64,000 nucleotides of DNA from Armatimonadota bacterium (GCA_031460175.1 JAVKGW010000003.1:124001-188000), one strand, 5' to 3'. Counted from the first letter of the stretch, positions 7,558 through 15,344 are shown. Notes: a model not told the origin generated them from the letters alone. Numbers and translations are program-made.

Positions 7558-8613
7558 ATGACGCCGGAGATCACCGCAAAGCCCCAGCACACGAACCTGG
7601 GCCTTTCGGACGGGGACGTGCTGAGGATGTACGGGTACATGGTCCTGGCCCGGGTGCTGGATGAGCGCATGTGGCAGCTGCAGCGGGCCGGCAAGGCCCG
7701 GTTCGTGGTCTCTGCCCCGGGCCACGAGGGCGCACAGGTGGCCATGGTGTGGCCCCTGGACAGGGAACGGGACTGGTTCGTGCCCTACTACCGCTCCCTG
7801 GCCGCGTGCCTGGTGAAGGGGATGACGCCCACGGAGATCCTCCTCTCGGTCCTGGCCAAGGCCACGGATCCGAGCTCCGGGGGGCGGCAGATGCCGGGCC
7901 ATTACAGCTCCCCACGTCTCAGGATCCTGTCGGGGAGCAGCACCGTGGGCACCCAGTATCCGCACGCGGTGGGCATCGCGTACGCGGCGAAGGTCCGGCG
8001 CACGGGAGAGGTGGTGGTGGTGTCCATCGGGGAGGGGGGAACGAGCGAGGGCGACTGGCACGAAGCCCTGAACTTCGCGGGGGTACACCGGGTCCCCTGC
8101 ATCTTCTGTGTGGAGAACAACCGCTACGCCATCTCCGTGCCCCTGCACAAACAGATGGCGGTGGACAGCGTGGCGGTCCGGGCCGCGGGCTACGGCATGC
8201 CGGGGGTAAGCGTGGACGGGTGCGACGTGCTGGAGGCCTACCGGGTGATGCGGGAGGCCTGCGAGCGCGCCCGGCGGGGCGAGGGGCCGACCCTGGTGGA
8301 GTTCCGGGTGGAGCGGCTCAGCCCCCACAGCAGCGAGGACCAGCAGGAACGGTACCGTTCCCCGGAGGATCTGGAGGCCGCCCGCCGGCGCGATCCCCTG
8401 GTGCGGTTCGGCGGCTATCTCCGATCCGTGGGGCTGCTGGACGACACTCGGGATCAGGCCCTGTGGGCGAGGGCCAGGCGGGAGGTGGATGAAGCCACGG
8501 AGGCCGCGGAGCGGGCTCCGGACCCCGATCCGGCCACACTCCTGCGGCACGTGTACCACGACCCCGAACCGGACCGGCCCGCGGATCCCGTGTACTGGAT
8601 TCCCCGGGAGTGA
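7558..8613 (+). CDS. 2-oxoacid dehydrogenase E1 alpha subunit, branched-chain type
   Basis: A 351-residue thiamine-diphosphate-dependent decarboxylase subunit. The TPP-binding motif Gly-Glu-Gly-Gly-Thr-Ser-Glu-Gly-Asp...Val-Glu-Asn-Asn is complete (residues ~158-187). The Ser-Ser-Thr-Val-Gly-Thr-Gln-Tyr-Pro-His-Ala-Val-Gly stretch is typical of branched-chain 2-oxoacid (bkdAA-like) rather than pyruvate dehydrogenases, as is the Arg-His/Tyr-rich phosphorylation-loop region. The substrate therefore is probably 2-oxoisovalerate and related acids, but acetoin or pyruvate cannot be excluded. A GGAGG stands 11 bases upstream of ATG 7558. Works as a heterotetramer with the following beta subunit. 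Confidence 0.88.
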   Translation: MTPEITAKPQHTNLGLSDGDVLRMYGYMVLARVLDERMWQLQRAGKARFVVSAPGHEGAQVAMVWPLDRERDWFVPYYRSLAACLVKGMTPTEILLSVLAKATDPSSGGRQMPGHYSSPRLRILSGSSTVGTQYPHAVGIAYAAKVRRTGEVVVVSIGEGGTSEGDWHEALNFAGVHRVPCIFCVENNRYAISVPLHKQMAVDSVAVRAAGYGMPGVSVDGCDVLEAYRVMREACERARRGEGPTLVEFRVERLSPHSSEDQQERYRSPEDLEAARRRDPLVRFGGYLRSVGLLDDTRDQALWARARREVDEATEAAERAPDPDPATLLRHVYHDPEPDRPADPVYWIPRE

Positions 8614-8617
8614 CCGG

Positions 8618-9601
8618 ATGCCGGAGCTGCGGTACCTGGACGCCCTGAACCGGGCACACCACGAGGAGATGGCCCGGGATGAGCGGGTGGTGGTGCTGGG
8701 AGAGGATGTGGGCGCAAAGGGCGGGGTCTTCGGGGTCACCGCGGGGCTGCTGGAGCGGTTTGGAGAAGAGCGGGTGATTGACACGCCGCTGGCGGAGTCT
8801 GCCATCGTGGGGTGCGCCATCGGCATGGCCATAAACGGTCTCGTGCCCATCGCGGAGATCCAGTTCGCGGACTTCCTCCACCCGGCCTTCGACCAGATCG
8901 TGAGCGAGGCGGCCCGCATGCGCTACCGAAGCAACGGGGCCTTCGGCTGCCCCCTGGTCATCCGGGTCCCCTACGGCGGTGCACACGGAACGGCCCTCTA
9001 CCACTCCCAGTGTGTGGAGGCCTTCTACGCCCACGTGCCCGGCCTGAAGGTGGTGGCTCCGTATACCCCGTACGACGCGAAGGGGATGCTGAAGGCCGCG
9101 GTGCGGGACCCGGACCCGGTGCTCTTTCTGGAGCACAAGCGCCTGTACCGCATCGTTCGGGGCGAGGTGCCGGAGGAGGACTACGAGGTGCCCATCGGAC
9201 CCGCGGTGGTGCGACGGCCCGGAAAGCACCTCTCCGTGTTCACCTACGGCTGGATGCTGCACGAGACTTTACGGGCCGCGGAGATGGTGCAGCCGGAGGG
9301 GATCGAGGTGGAGGTGGTGGAGATCCGCACCCTCCGTCCCCTCGACAAGCTCACCATCCTCCGGTCCGTGGCGAAGACCAACAAGGCCCTGGTGGTGTAC
9401 GAGGACAACCGGTTCTGCGGGTACGGGGCGGAGATCGCGGCCCTCATCGCGGAGGAGGCCTTCGAGGAACTGGATGGCCCCGTGATGCGGCTGGGCGGGC
9501 CGGACGTGCCCGCGGTGCCCTTCGCGCGATCCCTGGAGGAGGCCTGGATGCCCGACGCGGATCGGATCGCCCAGGCCATCCGCCGCCTCGCACGGTACTG
9601 A
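8618..9601 (+). CDS. 2-oxoacid dehydrogenase E1 beta subunit
   Basis: A 327-residue partner of the alpha subunit. It begins with the family pattern Leu-Asn-x-Ala...Gly-Glu-Asp-Val-Gly-x-Lys-Gly-Gly-Val-Phe, with the TPP-contacting Glu in Pro-Leu-Ala-Glu-Ser. The C-terminal transketolase domain keeps Glu-Ile-Arg-Thr-Leu-Arg-Pro-Leu-Asp. Val-Phe-Gly-Val-Thr-x-Gly-Leu and Gln-Phe-Ala-Asp-Phe are closest to branched-chain and Thermus-type E1 beta. ATG 8618 lies four bases after the E1 alpha stop, so the two are co-translated. Confidence 0.92.
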   Translation: MPELRYLDALNRAHHEEMARDERVVVLGEDVGAKGGVFGVTAGLLERFGEERVIDTPLAESAIVGCAIGMAINGLVPIAEIQFADFLHPAFDQIVSEAARMRYRSNGAFGCPLVIRVPYGGAHGTALYHSQCVEAFYAHVPGLKVVAPYTPYDAKGMLKAAVRDPDPVLFLEHKRLYRIVRGEVPEEDYEVPIGPAVVRRPGKHLSVFTYGWMLHETLRAAEMVQPEGIEVEVVEIRTLRPLDKLTILRSVAKTNKALVVYEDNRFCGYGAEIAALIAEEAFEELDGPVMRLGGPDVPAVPFARSLEEAWMPDADRIAQAIRRLARY

Positions 9602-9609
9602 GGTCGGAG

Positions 9610-10758
9610 ATGCCCGTGGAGGTGAAGCTGCCGCAACTCGGGGAGACGGTGTACGAGGCCACGGTGGGGAAGTGGCTCAAGCGGCCGGGGGATCGGGTGG
9701 AGCGGTTCGAGCCCCTGGTGGAGCTCATCACGGAGAAGGTGAACGTGGAGATGCCCGCCCCCCTCGGGGGCCGGCTGGTGGAGATCCTGGTCCCGGAGGG
9801 ACAGACGGTCCCCACGGGAACCCCCATCGCCCTGATGGAGACGGAGCAGCCGCCTCCCGCGGAGGGAAGGGCCGTGGAGGAGCGCAGCCTGCGGCTGTCT
9901 CCCCTCGTGGCCCGGCTCGCCCGGGAGCACGGGATCTCCCGGGAGGAGCTGGAGCGGATCCCGGGAACCGGTGCCGGCGGCCGGATCACGAAGCACGACC
10001 TCCTCCGCTACCTGGAGCAGCGCGGAACCCCTTCTCCCGCAGAGACGGCCCCCGTGCAGGGGGAACGGGAGGATCGTCTCGTGCCCCTGGATCCCCTCCG
10101 CCGGACCATCGCGGAGCGGCTCAGCCGCTCCGTGCGGGAGATCCCCCATGCCTACGCCCTGGTGGAGGCGGACGTCACGGACCTCGTGCGATACTACGAG
10201 CGGAATCGTGAGGACTTCGAGCGTCGGTACGGGGTCCGGCTGACGTACACCGCCTTCTTCCTGCGGGCCGCGGTCGAGGCCCTGCGGGCCTACCCCGTGG
10301 TGAACGCCCAGTGGACGGAGGAGGGGATCCTGCTGCGGGGAAGGATCCACATCGGGGTGGCGGTGTCCACGGAGCGGGGCCTCCTGGTCCCCGTGATCCG
10401 GGACGCGGACGAGAAGAGCCTTGTGGGCATCGTCCGGGAGCTGGACCGGCTCGTGCGCAGGGCCCGGGAGGGGCAGCTCAGCCTGGAGGAGGTGCAGGGC
10501 GGGACCTTCACCCTCACCAACCCGGGGGTGTTCGGCTCCGTCTGGTCCATGCCCATCATCCACCACCCGCAGGCGGCCATCCTGGCTACGGATGCCATCA
10601 CGAAGCGGCCCGTGGTCCGGGGCGAGGGGATCGCCATCCGGTCCGTCATGCACCTGGGGCTGGCCTTCGATCATCGGGTCTTCGATGGAGAGGTGGCGGT
10701 ACGGTTCCTGAACCGGGTGAAGGAGTGCCTCGAGGCGGTGGATCCCGTCACCCGCTAG
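9610..10758 (+). CDS. Dihydrolipoyl acyltransferase (E2)
   Basis: A 382-residue core subunit of the complex. The N-terminal lipoyl domain has the lipoyl-lysine at Lys43 in Glu-Lys-Val-Asn-Val-Glu. A peripheral-subunit-binding domain (Ser-Pro-Leu-Val-Ala-Arg-Leu-Ala, Gly-Thr-Gly-Ala-Gly-Gly-Arg-Ile) spans about 98-133. The acyltransferase domain carries the catalytic Phe-Asp-His-Arg-Val-Phe-Asp-Gly. Only one lipoyl domain is present. The pattern Gly-Ser-Val-Trp-Ser-Met-Pro-Ile-Ile differs from pyruvate E2 and agrees with a branched-chain or 2-oxoacid-generic enzyme. It begins eight bases after E1 beta. Confidence 0.92.
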   Translation: MPVEVKLPQLGETVYEATVGKWLKRPGDRVERFEPLVELITEKVNVEMPAPLGGRLVEILVPEGQTVPTGTPIALMETEQPPPAEGRAVEERSLRLSPLVARLAREHGISREELERIPGTGAGGRITKHDLLRYLEQRGTPSPAETAPVQGEREDRLVPLDPLRRTIAERLSRSVREIPHAYALVEADVTDLVRYYERNREDFERRYGVRLTYTAFFLRAAVEALRAYPVVNAQWTEEGILLRGRIHIGVAVSTERGLLVPVIRDADEKSLVGIVRELDRLVRRAREGQLSLEEVQGGTFTLTNPGVFGSVWSMPIIHHPQAAILATDAITKRPVVRGEGIAIRSVMHLGLAFDHRVFDGEVAVRFLNRVKECLEAVDPVTR

Positions 10759-10776
10759 AGGCGAAGGAGGACAGAG

Positions 10777-11670
10777 ATGGCGCTTCAGGCGACAAAGCCC
10801 GCTCCGCTCCCACGGCCGCCCTGGCTGAAAGCCAGGCTTCCCGGCGGACCCAACTACCAGGAACTCGTGGGCATCATGCGGAATCTGCGGTTGCACACGG
10901 TCTGTGAGGAGGCCCGCTGTCCCAACATCGGGGACTGCTGGGAGCGGCGCACCGCCACCTTCCTTATCCTCGGCAACGTGTGCACCCGGAACTGCGCGTA
11001 CTGCGCCATCGCCCACGGACTGCCCAGCGAGGTGGATCTGCAGGAGCCCGAGCGGGTGGCGCGGGCGGTGCAGGCCATGGGACTGCGGCACGCGGTGATC
11101 ACCTCCGTGGACCGGGACGACCTGCGGGATGGGGGAGCGGGCATCTTCGCGGCCACCATCCGGAAGATCCGGGCATACCTCCCCACCTGCACCGTGGAGG
11201 TCCTCATCCCCGACTTCAAGGGCGATCCGGATGCCTTGCGCACCGTCCTGGACGCCGGGCCCGATATCCTCAACCACAACATCGAGACCGTGCGCCGGAT
11301 TTTCCGGCTCGTTCGCACGGGCGGCAACTACGACCGGTCCCTGGAGCTGTTGCGGCGGGTGAAGGCCTGGGGATATCCGTGTCTCACCAAGAGCGGGCTC
11401 ATGGTGGGGTTGGGGGAGACCTTTGAAGAGGTCCTGGAGACCATGCGGGACCTGCGAGCGGTCGGCTGTGACATCCTCACCGTGGGCCAGTACCTCAGCC
11501 CCGGGGAGGGCTACTGGCCCGTGCACCGGTACGTCCCCCCGGAGGAGTTCGCGGAGCTCAAGCGCATCGGGCTCGAAATGGGGTTCCGACACGTGGAGTC
11601 CGGCCCGCTCGTGCGCAGCAGCTACCACGCGGACGAGCAGGTGGACCGGGCCATGGCCTCCACACCGTGA
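10777..11670 (+). CDS. lipA: Lipoyl synthase
   Basis: A 297-residue radical-SAM enzyme that inserts the two sulfur atoms into octanoyl groups on E2. Both clusters are visible: the auxiliary cluster motif Cys43, Cys48, Cys54, and the radical-SAM CxxxCxxC at Cys69, Cys73, Cys76. The C-terminal Arg-Ser-Ser-Tyr serine ligand is present. GAAGGAGG precedes ATG 10777. Its position directly after E2 matches its job of activating that subunit. No lipB or lplA is seen in this window. Confidence 0.96.
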   Translation: MALQATKPAPLPRPPWLKARLPGGPNYQELVGIMRNLRLHTVCEEARCPNIGDCWERRTATFLILGNVCTRNCAYCAIAHGLPSEVDLQEPERVARAVQAMGLRHAVITSVDRDDLRDGGAGIFAATIRKIRAYLPTCTVEVLIPDFKGDPDALRTVLDAGPDILNHNIETVRRIFRLVRTGGNYDRSLELLRRVKAWGYPCLTKSGLMVGLGETFEEVLETMRDLRAVGCDILTVGQYLSPGEGYWPVHRYVPPEEFAELKRIGLEMGFRHVESGPLVRSSYHADEQVDRAMASTP

Positions 11671-12170
11671 GGCCTCTTCCGCTCCGTCCCCGCCGGGCCG
11701 CGCCGCCGCTCCTGGTGGTGGGTCCCTCCGGAGACACGGAGGTGCGACCTCTGTGGGCGTTCCACCGCCCCGTGCTGCTCGTGATGGTACACGGCCCGAC
11801 CTGTCCGGCCTGCGGGCGCTTGATCCGGGAGCTCCTCCAGCGCGTCCCGGCCTATCGGGTCTGGGAGGGGGAGCCCGTGGTCCTCCACTCGGAGCCCGAT
11901 CCCTTCCTGGATCTCCCCCTCAGCCAGCTGCGGGACCCCGCGGGGGCGAACCGCAGGGCCTACGGGGGGCGGGAGGCGGAGGCGGTGCTGGCCTGCGTGG
12001 ATGCCCGGGGGATCTACTGGGAGGGATGGTGGTTGCGGCACCCGGACCCCGTGGACTGGCGGGAGGTCGAGGAGACGGTGCGGTGGGTGGCGGTCCAGGA
12101 GCCGGAGTGCGCCACCTGCACCGTGGAGCCCGCCTGGGAGCAGGCGCTCTGGGAGGATGATGTGGGATGA
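11667..12170 (+). CDS. Thioredoxin-fold redoxin-like protein
   Basis: A 167-residue cytoplasmic protein. The stretch Leu-Val-Met-Val-His-Gly-Pro-Thr-Cys-Pro-Ala-Cys-Gly (residues ~39-51) is a thioredoxin/peroxiredoxin-like strand leading to a CxxC at a helix start; a second Cys-Ala-Thr-Cys lies near the C-terminus. No signal peptide. Overlaps the lipA stop by four bases (GTGA), so it belongs to the 2-oxoacid dehydrogenase operon. It could serve thiol redox or sulfur delivery in lipoate chemistry, but this is only inferred from position. Confidence 0.5.
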   Translation: MRPLPLRPRRAAPPLLVVGPSGDTEVRPLWAFHRPVLLVMVHGPTCPACGRLIRELLQRVPAYRVWEGEPVVLHSEPDPFLDLPLSQLRDPAGANRRAYGGREAEAVLACVDARGIYWEGWWLRHPDPVDWREVEETVRWVAVQEPECATCTVEPAWEQALWEDDVG

Positions 12171-12847
12171 ACCTCCATCTCGTCACGAAGCGGTGCGCGT
12201 TCAGCCGGGATGCGGAGAAGGCACTGGAGCGGCACCTGGAGCGCATCAGGCGCCGGCTGCGGCACTTTCCGCCTGATCTGCTGCACCTGGAACTGACCGT
12301 GGAGCGGGCCGCCCGGAAGGAGGAGTATACGGGCAGCGTGCGTCTGCGGATCGGGACGCACGTCCTCCCGGCGCGGCGGAACCGGGCCGAGACTCTGGAG
12401 GGATTTCTTAAAGCCGCCTTCGAGGATCTTGAGGAACAGATCGGCCACTTCAAGGCCCGGCTACGCCGCGACTACGCCCACGAACGCAAACGGGCCTCCC
12501 TCTCGGCGGAGGCGGTCCGGGCGTACGAGCAGGCCCTGATGGAGGAACGGGCGCTCCTGGATCAGGCCCTGGCAGGGGACCGGGAAGCCTTCCACGCCCT
12601 CGTGGAGGAGGAGCTCCCTCACCTGCGCCGCGTCCTGGAACGGGAACTCCGGGCCGTGGGGCGGGAGGGGACTGCGGAGGAGTTGGAGCACGTCCTGGCG
12701 GACGTCCTGACGGTGGCCTTCCGGGAACTCCCCCGCAAGCCCGCCCGATGGACCCTGGCGGGGTGGCTGACGTGGATCGCCCGACGGGAGGTGGAACGAG
12801 AGGCCCACGGGCTCTCCGTGGCGCAGTCCGTGGAACGGCCGGAATGA
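12167..12847 (+). CDS. HPF-like domain fused to a sigma-region-2-like domain
   Basis: A 226-residue protein with two recognisable parts. Residues 1-~105 have the pattern of hibernation-promoting factor/RaiA: alternating strands with a run of basic residues (Arg-Ile-Arg-Arg-Arg-Leu-Arg) and Leu-Glu-Gly-Phe-Leu-Lys-Ala-Ala-Phe-Glu-Asp-Leu-Glu-Glu-Gln-Ile. Residues ~120-215 look like ECF sigma region 2: Ala-Leu-Ala-Gly-Asp-Arg-Glu-Ala-Phe-His-Ala-Leu-Val-Glu, then Leu-Ala-Asp-Val-x-Thr-Val-Ala-Phe-Arg-Glu-Leu-Pro and Trp-Leu-Thr-Trp-Ile-Ala-Arg-Arg. Region 4 is absent. It is coupled to the redoxin gene (ATG overlaps its stop). It may link ribosome state to transcription, or the sigma-like part may only bind ribosome or polymerase; both ideas are inference. 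Confidence 0.6.
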   Translation: MNLHLVTKRCAFSRDAEKALERHLERIRRRLRHFPPDLLHLELTVERAARKEEYTGSVRLRIGTHVLPARRNRAETLEGFLKAAFEDLEEQIGHFKARLRRDYAHERKRASLSAEAVRAYEQALMEERALLDQALAGDREAFHALVEEELPHLRRVLERELRAVGREGTAEELEHVLADVLTVAFRELPRKPARWTLAGWLTWIARREVEREAHGLSVAQSVERPE

Positions 12848-12851
12848 CCGT

Positions 12852-13871
12852 TCAGCGCCCCGCCGCCTTCGCGGCCTCCTTCTCCTTCTTCTCCATGATG
12901 GCACTGGAGTGTCCGGGGAAGGCCTTGGCGCCCGGATGGAGGTAGGTGTACGCGTTGTTCACCGCGGTGGCCGCCTCCCCGTAGCCCGTGGCGATGAGCT
13001 TCAGCTTCCCCGGGTAGTACGTGACGTCCCCTGCCGCGTAGATGCCGGGGCGGTTGGTCTCCATCTTCGTGTTCACCACGATGCTGTCCTCGTGGAGCTC
13101 CAGCCCCCACTCCCGGATGGGCCCGAGGTCGCTCACGAGTCCCAGGAAGGCCAGCACCGCGTCCACTTCCAGGGTCTCCTCCTCTCCCGTGCGGTTGTTG
13201 AAGACCACCGCGGCTTCCACCCGATCCCGGCCCTGGAGGGCCTTGAGCTCGTAGAAGAGCTTCACCCGGGCGGTGCTCGCGAAGAGCCTGCGCACGGAGT
13301 CCTCGTGGGCCCGGAACTGGTCCCGTCGGTGGATGAGGGTGAGCTCCTTGGCGAGCGGCAGGAGGTTGAGGGCCCAGTCGAGGGCGCTGTCGCCTCCGCC
13401 CACCACCAGGACGCGTTTGTCGCGGTAGTCCTCCCGGTTCCGCACCGCGAATTCCAACCCCCGTCCCTCCCACCGGTCGATCTCCGGGCGGTTGTACTTC
13501 TTGGGGGTGAAGGCACCGATGCCGGCCGCGATCAGGACCACCCGGGTGAAGTGCTCCTGCCCCGTGTGGGTGGTGAGCCGGTAGGTGCCGTCCGGGAGCT
13601 GGTCCAGCCGTTCCACCCGCTCGTTGAGCACGATGGTCGGGTTGTACTGCATCATCTGCTCGATCTGATTGCGGATGAGGTCCTTTCCCAGGATCCTGGG
13701 GAAGCCCGCCACGTCGTAGATGTACTTGTCGGGGTACAGGGCGGTCACCTGACCCCCGAGGTCCGATTGGCTGTCGATGATCTTGGTGCGCAGGGCGCGG
13801 AAGCCCGCGTAATAGGCCGCGAACAGACCCGTGGGGCCTGCCCCAATGATGGTAATGTCGTAGAGGTCCAT
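12852..13871 (-). CDS. Ferredoxin/flavodoxin-NADP+ reductase, thioredoxin-reductase type
   Basis: A 339-residue FAD enzyme. The FAD motif Gly-Ala-Gly-Pro-Thr-Gly-Leu is at residues 11-17 and the NADPH motif Val-Val-Gly-Gly-Gly-Asp-Ser-Ala is near 160. The CxxC disulfide of true thioredoxin reductases is absent. Gly-Gly-Gln-Val...Tyr-Pro-Asp-Lys-Tyr-Ile-Tyr-Asp-Val-Ala-Gly-Phe is characteristic of the YumC-type reductase of Firmicutes, Chlorobi and related groups. Function: transfer between NADPH and ferredoxin or flavodoxin. ATG 13871 is preceded by GGAGGCGCC-like sequence. A TACAAT -10 box lies at 13915-13910 on this strand. Converges with the HPF-like gene, four bases apart. Confidence 0.85.
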   Translation of the reverse strand: MDLYDITIIGAGPTGLFAAYYAGFRALRTKIIDSQSDLGGQVTALYPDKYIYDVAGFPRILGKDLIRNQIEQMMQYNPTIVLNERVERLDQLPDGTYRLTTHTGQEHFTRVVLIAAGIGAFTPKKYNRPEIDRWEGRGLEFAVRNREDYRDKRVLVVGGGDSALDWALNLLPLAKELTLIHRRDQFRAHEDSVRRLFASTARVKLFYELKALQGRDRVEAAVVFNNRTGEEETLEVDAVLAFLGLVSDLGPIREWGLELHEDSIVVNTKMETNRPGIYAAGDVTYYPGKLKLIATGYGEAATAVNNAYTYLHPGAKAFPGHSSAIMEKKEKEAAKAAGR

Positions 13872-13931
13872 GGCGCCTCCGCTCCGCCGTCGGGTGTTCG
13901 TCCAGAGTCATTGTACCGGTCCGGAGGAGGT

Positions 13932-13960
13932 TTGACACGCCTCGGATCCTCGGGTACCCT
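13932..13960 (+). promoter_or_regulatory. Promoter of the Cys leader/moeZ transcript
   Basis: TTGACA (13932-13937) and TACCCT (13955-13960) are 17 bases apart. The expected transcription start, about 13967, lies only about nine bases before the leader-peptide ATG at 13976, so the leader RNA starts almost directly with the small ORF. Confidence 0.5.
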
Positions 13961-13975
13961 GCTAGAGGAGACGTG

Positions 13976-14035
13976 ATGCGTACCCCTTCCTTCGTCCACC
14001 GGCCTCGTGAGTGCATCTGTCCGCGGCGGGGGTAG
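13976..14035 (+). CDS. Cysteine-codon leader peptide, copy A (19 aa)
   Basis: A short ORF: ATG 13976, stop TAG 14033-14035. It reads Met-Arg-Thr-Pro-Ser-Phe-Val-His-Arg-Pro-Arg-Glu-Cys-Ile-Cys-Pro-Arg-Arg-Gly. AGGAG lies six bases before the ATG. The last seven residues (Cys-x-Cys-Pro-Arg-Arg-Gly) and the DNA over them recur at 49771-49797 before an unrelated gene. The two Cys codons (14012, 14018) stand just before a stem-loop that contains the stop codon. This is the layout of an amino-acid-sensing leader peptide. I infer that it controls the downstream sulfur-carrier activating gene according to Cys-tRNA supply. Not a protein of independent function. Confidence 0.6.
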   Translation: MRTPSFVHRPRECICPRRG

Positions 14036-14084
14036 CCCGCGGAGGGACTAGCCCCCGCATTCCCGTGAAGTCAACACTTCGGGA
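14026..14084 (+). promoter_or_regulatory. Leader RNA hairpins, copy A
   Basis: Hairpin 1: GCGGGGG-TAG (14026-14035) pairs with CTA-G-CCCCCGC (14048-14058) with one bulged G (14051). Inside it CCC (14036-14038) pairs with GGG (14044-14046) around a five-base loop. The leader peptide stop codon is part of the stem. Hairpin 2: TCCC-GT-GAAG (14061-14070) pairs with CTTC-GGGA (14077-14084). The moeZ ribosome-binding site GAGGAGGG (14088-14095) follows directly. Copy B at 49788 keeps hairpin 1 with compensating base changes. No T-run follows, so control of translation of the next gene is more likely than classic termination. Confidence 0.5.
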
Positions 14085-14102
14085 TCCGAGGAGGGCAAAA
14101 CC

Positions 14103-15284
14103 GTGATCCAGGCGCAACCACTCCTTACGGAGGAGCAGATGCAACGGTACTCCCGGCAGATCGTCCTGCCGGAGGTGGGGGTTACTGGACAGCGGCGGCT
14201 GCTCGACAGCAGCGTCCTCATCGTGGGCGCGGGCGGGCTCGGATCCCCCGCGGCCCTGTACCTGGCCGCGGCGGGGGTGGGGACCATCGGGATCGTGGAC
14301 GGTGACCGGGTGGACCTCACCAACCTGCAGCGCCAGATCCTACACTTCACCCACGACGTAGGTCGGCCCAAGACCCAGTCCGCCCGACGGACCCTGGAGG
14401 ACATCAACCCGGATGTGCGGGTGGTGACCTACCAGACGGTGCTCACCAGCGAGAACGCTCTGGAGATCCTGCGGCCCTACGATGTGGTGGTGAACGGTTC
14501 GGACAACTTCCCCACCCGGTATCTCGTGAACGATGCCTGCGTGATGCTGGGCAAGCCTCTGGTGGACGCCAGCATCCTGCGGTGGGAGGGACAGGCCACC
14601 ACCTACCTTCCCGGACGGGGATGCTATCGGTGCCTGTTCCCCTCGCCGCCACCACCCGGGGCCGTCCCCTCCTGCGCGGAGGGGGGGATCATCGGGGCCG
14701 TGGCGGGATTCCTGGGGAGCTACCAGGCCCTGGAGGCCATCAAGATCCTCCTGGGGGTGGGAGCCACCCTGGTCAACCGGCTCATGCTGGTGGACGTCCT
14801 CGAGGGGGACATCCGGTACGTGCGGTGGCAGCGGAACCCCCGGTGCCCCGTGTGCGGGGACGAGCCGACCATCCGGACCCTCATCGACTACGAGGAGTTC
14901 TGCGGGGTGCCGCTGCCGGGCCGAGACCTCCACCAGGCGGAGCGCAAGCCGGAGGTGACCGTGGCGCAGGCCTCGGAGTGGCTGGGCCGGGCCCAATTCG
15001 TGGACGTGCGGGAGGCCTGGGAGGTGGCCCAGGCCCACATCCCGGGGATGCACTGGATCCCCATGGGAGAGGTGGAGACCCGGTACGGGGAGATCGCCCG
15101 GGACCGGCCCGTGGTGGTTTACTGCGCCAGCGGCCAGCGCAGCGGGAAGGTCACGGAGTGGCTCCGGGCCAGGGGATACGACAACGTGTACAACCTGGCG
15201 GGCGGGATCCTGGCCTGGCAGAACGCGCAGCAGCCCGTGGCCACGGGCCTCCCGGAACGGGTGGAGGCGGGACGGACCCGTTAG
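14103..15284 (+). CDS. moeZ: MoeB/ThiF-like sulfur-carrier adenylyltransferase with rhodanese domain
   Basis: A 393-residue E1-like enzyme that adenylates the C-terminal Gly-Gly of ubiquitin-like sulfur carriers (MoaD, ThiS, CysO type) and then supplies sulfur. The ATP-binding Gly-Ala-Gly-Gly-Leu-Gly is at ~41-46, with Arg-Gln-Ile-Leu after it. Zn-binding Cys-x-x-Cys pairs are at Cys-Tyr-Arg-Cys and Cys-Pro-Val-Cys. The C-terminal rhodanese domain (~280-380) has the active Cys in Val-Val-Tyr-Cys-Ala-Ser-Gly-Gln-Arg-Ser. In mycobacteria the same architecture (MoeZ) serves both molybdopterin and cysteine synthesis. A MoaD-MoaE fusion at 34642-35313 is a likely client. Start GTG 14103 behind GAGGAGGG. 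Preceded by a Cys-codon leader. Confidence 0.88.
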   Translation: MIQAQPLLTEEQMQRYSRQIVLPEVGVTGQRRLLDSSVLIVGAGGLGSPAALYLAAAGVGTIGIVDGDRVDLTNLQRQILHFTHDVGRPKTQSARRTLEDINPDVRVVTYQTVLTSENALEILRPYDVVVNGSDNFPTRYLVNDACVMLGKPLVDASILRWEGQATTYLPGRGCYRCLFPSPPPPGAVPSCAEGGIIGAVAGFLGSYQALEAIKILLGVGATLVNRLMLVDVLEGDIRYVRWQRNPRCPVCGDEPTIRTLIDYEEFCGVPLPGRDLHQAERKPEVTVAQASEWLGRAQFVDVREAWEVAQAHIPGMHWIPMGEVETRYGEIARDRPVVVYCASGQRSGKVTEWLRARGYDNVYNLAGGILAWQNAQQPVATGLPERVEAGRTR

Positions 15285-15288
15285 GTGT

Positions 15289-15317
15289 TTGACACGAGGT
15301 CAGCGGGCGTCTACAAT
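15289..15317 (+). promoter_or_regulatory. Promoter of the hesB-nifU unit
   Basis: TTGACA (15289-15294) and TACAAT (15312-15317) with a 17-base spacer form a near-consensus sigma-70 promoter, starting four bases after the moeZ stop codon. It gives a leader of about 20 bases before GTG 15345. Confidence 0.65.
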
Positions 15318-15344
15318 CGGCTTGACGTCGGGAGGAGGGGGACC

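Noticed and set aside
9244-11628. 794-residue minus-strand ORF opposite the E1beta/E2/lipA genes
   Set aside because: Antisense shadow of three well-identified genes.
12619-14016. Long minus-strand ORF over the NADP reductase gene
   Set aside because: It is the out-of-frame shadow of the reductase; low-complexity Gly/Pro/Arg/His content and no domain pattern.
14026-14060. TPP or SAM riboswitch before moeZ and before the ABC transporter
   Set aside because: The conserved CUGAGA/ACCUGA...GGGAA elements of TPP and the SAM-I core are absent. The shared sequence instead centres on the stop codon of a small ORF, so a leader-peptide mechanism is a better explanation.
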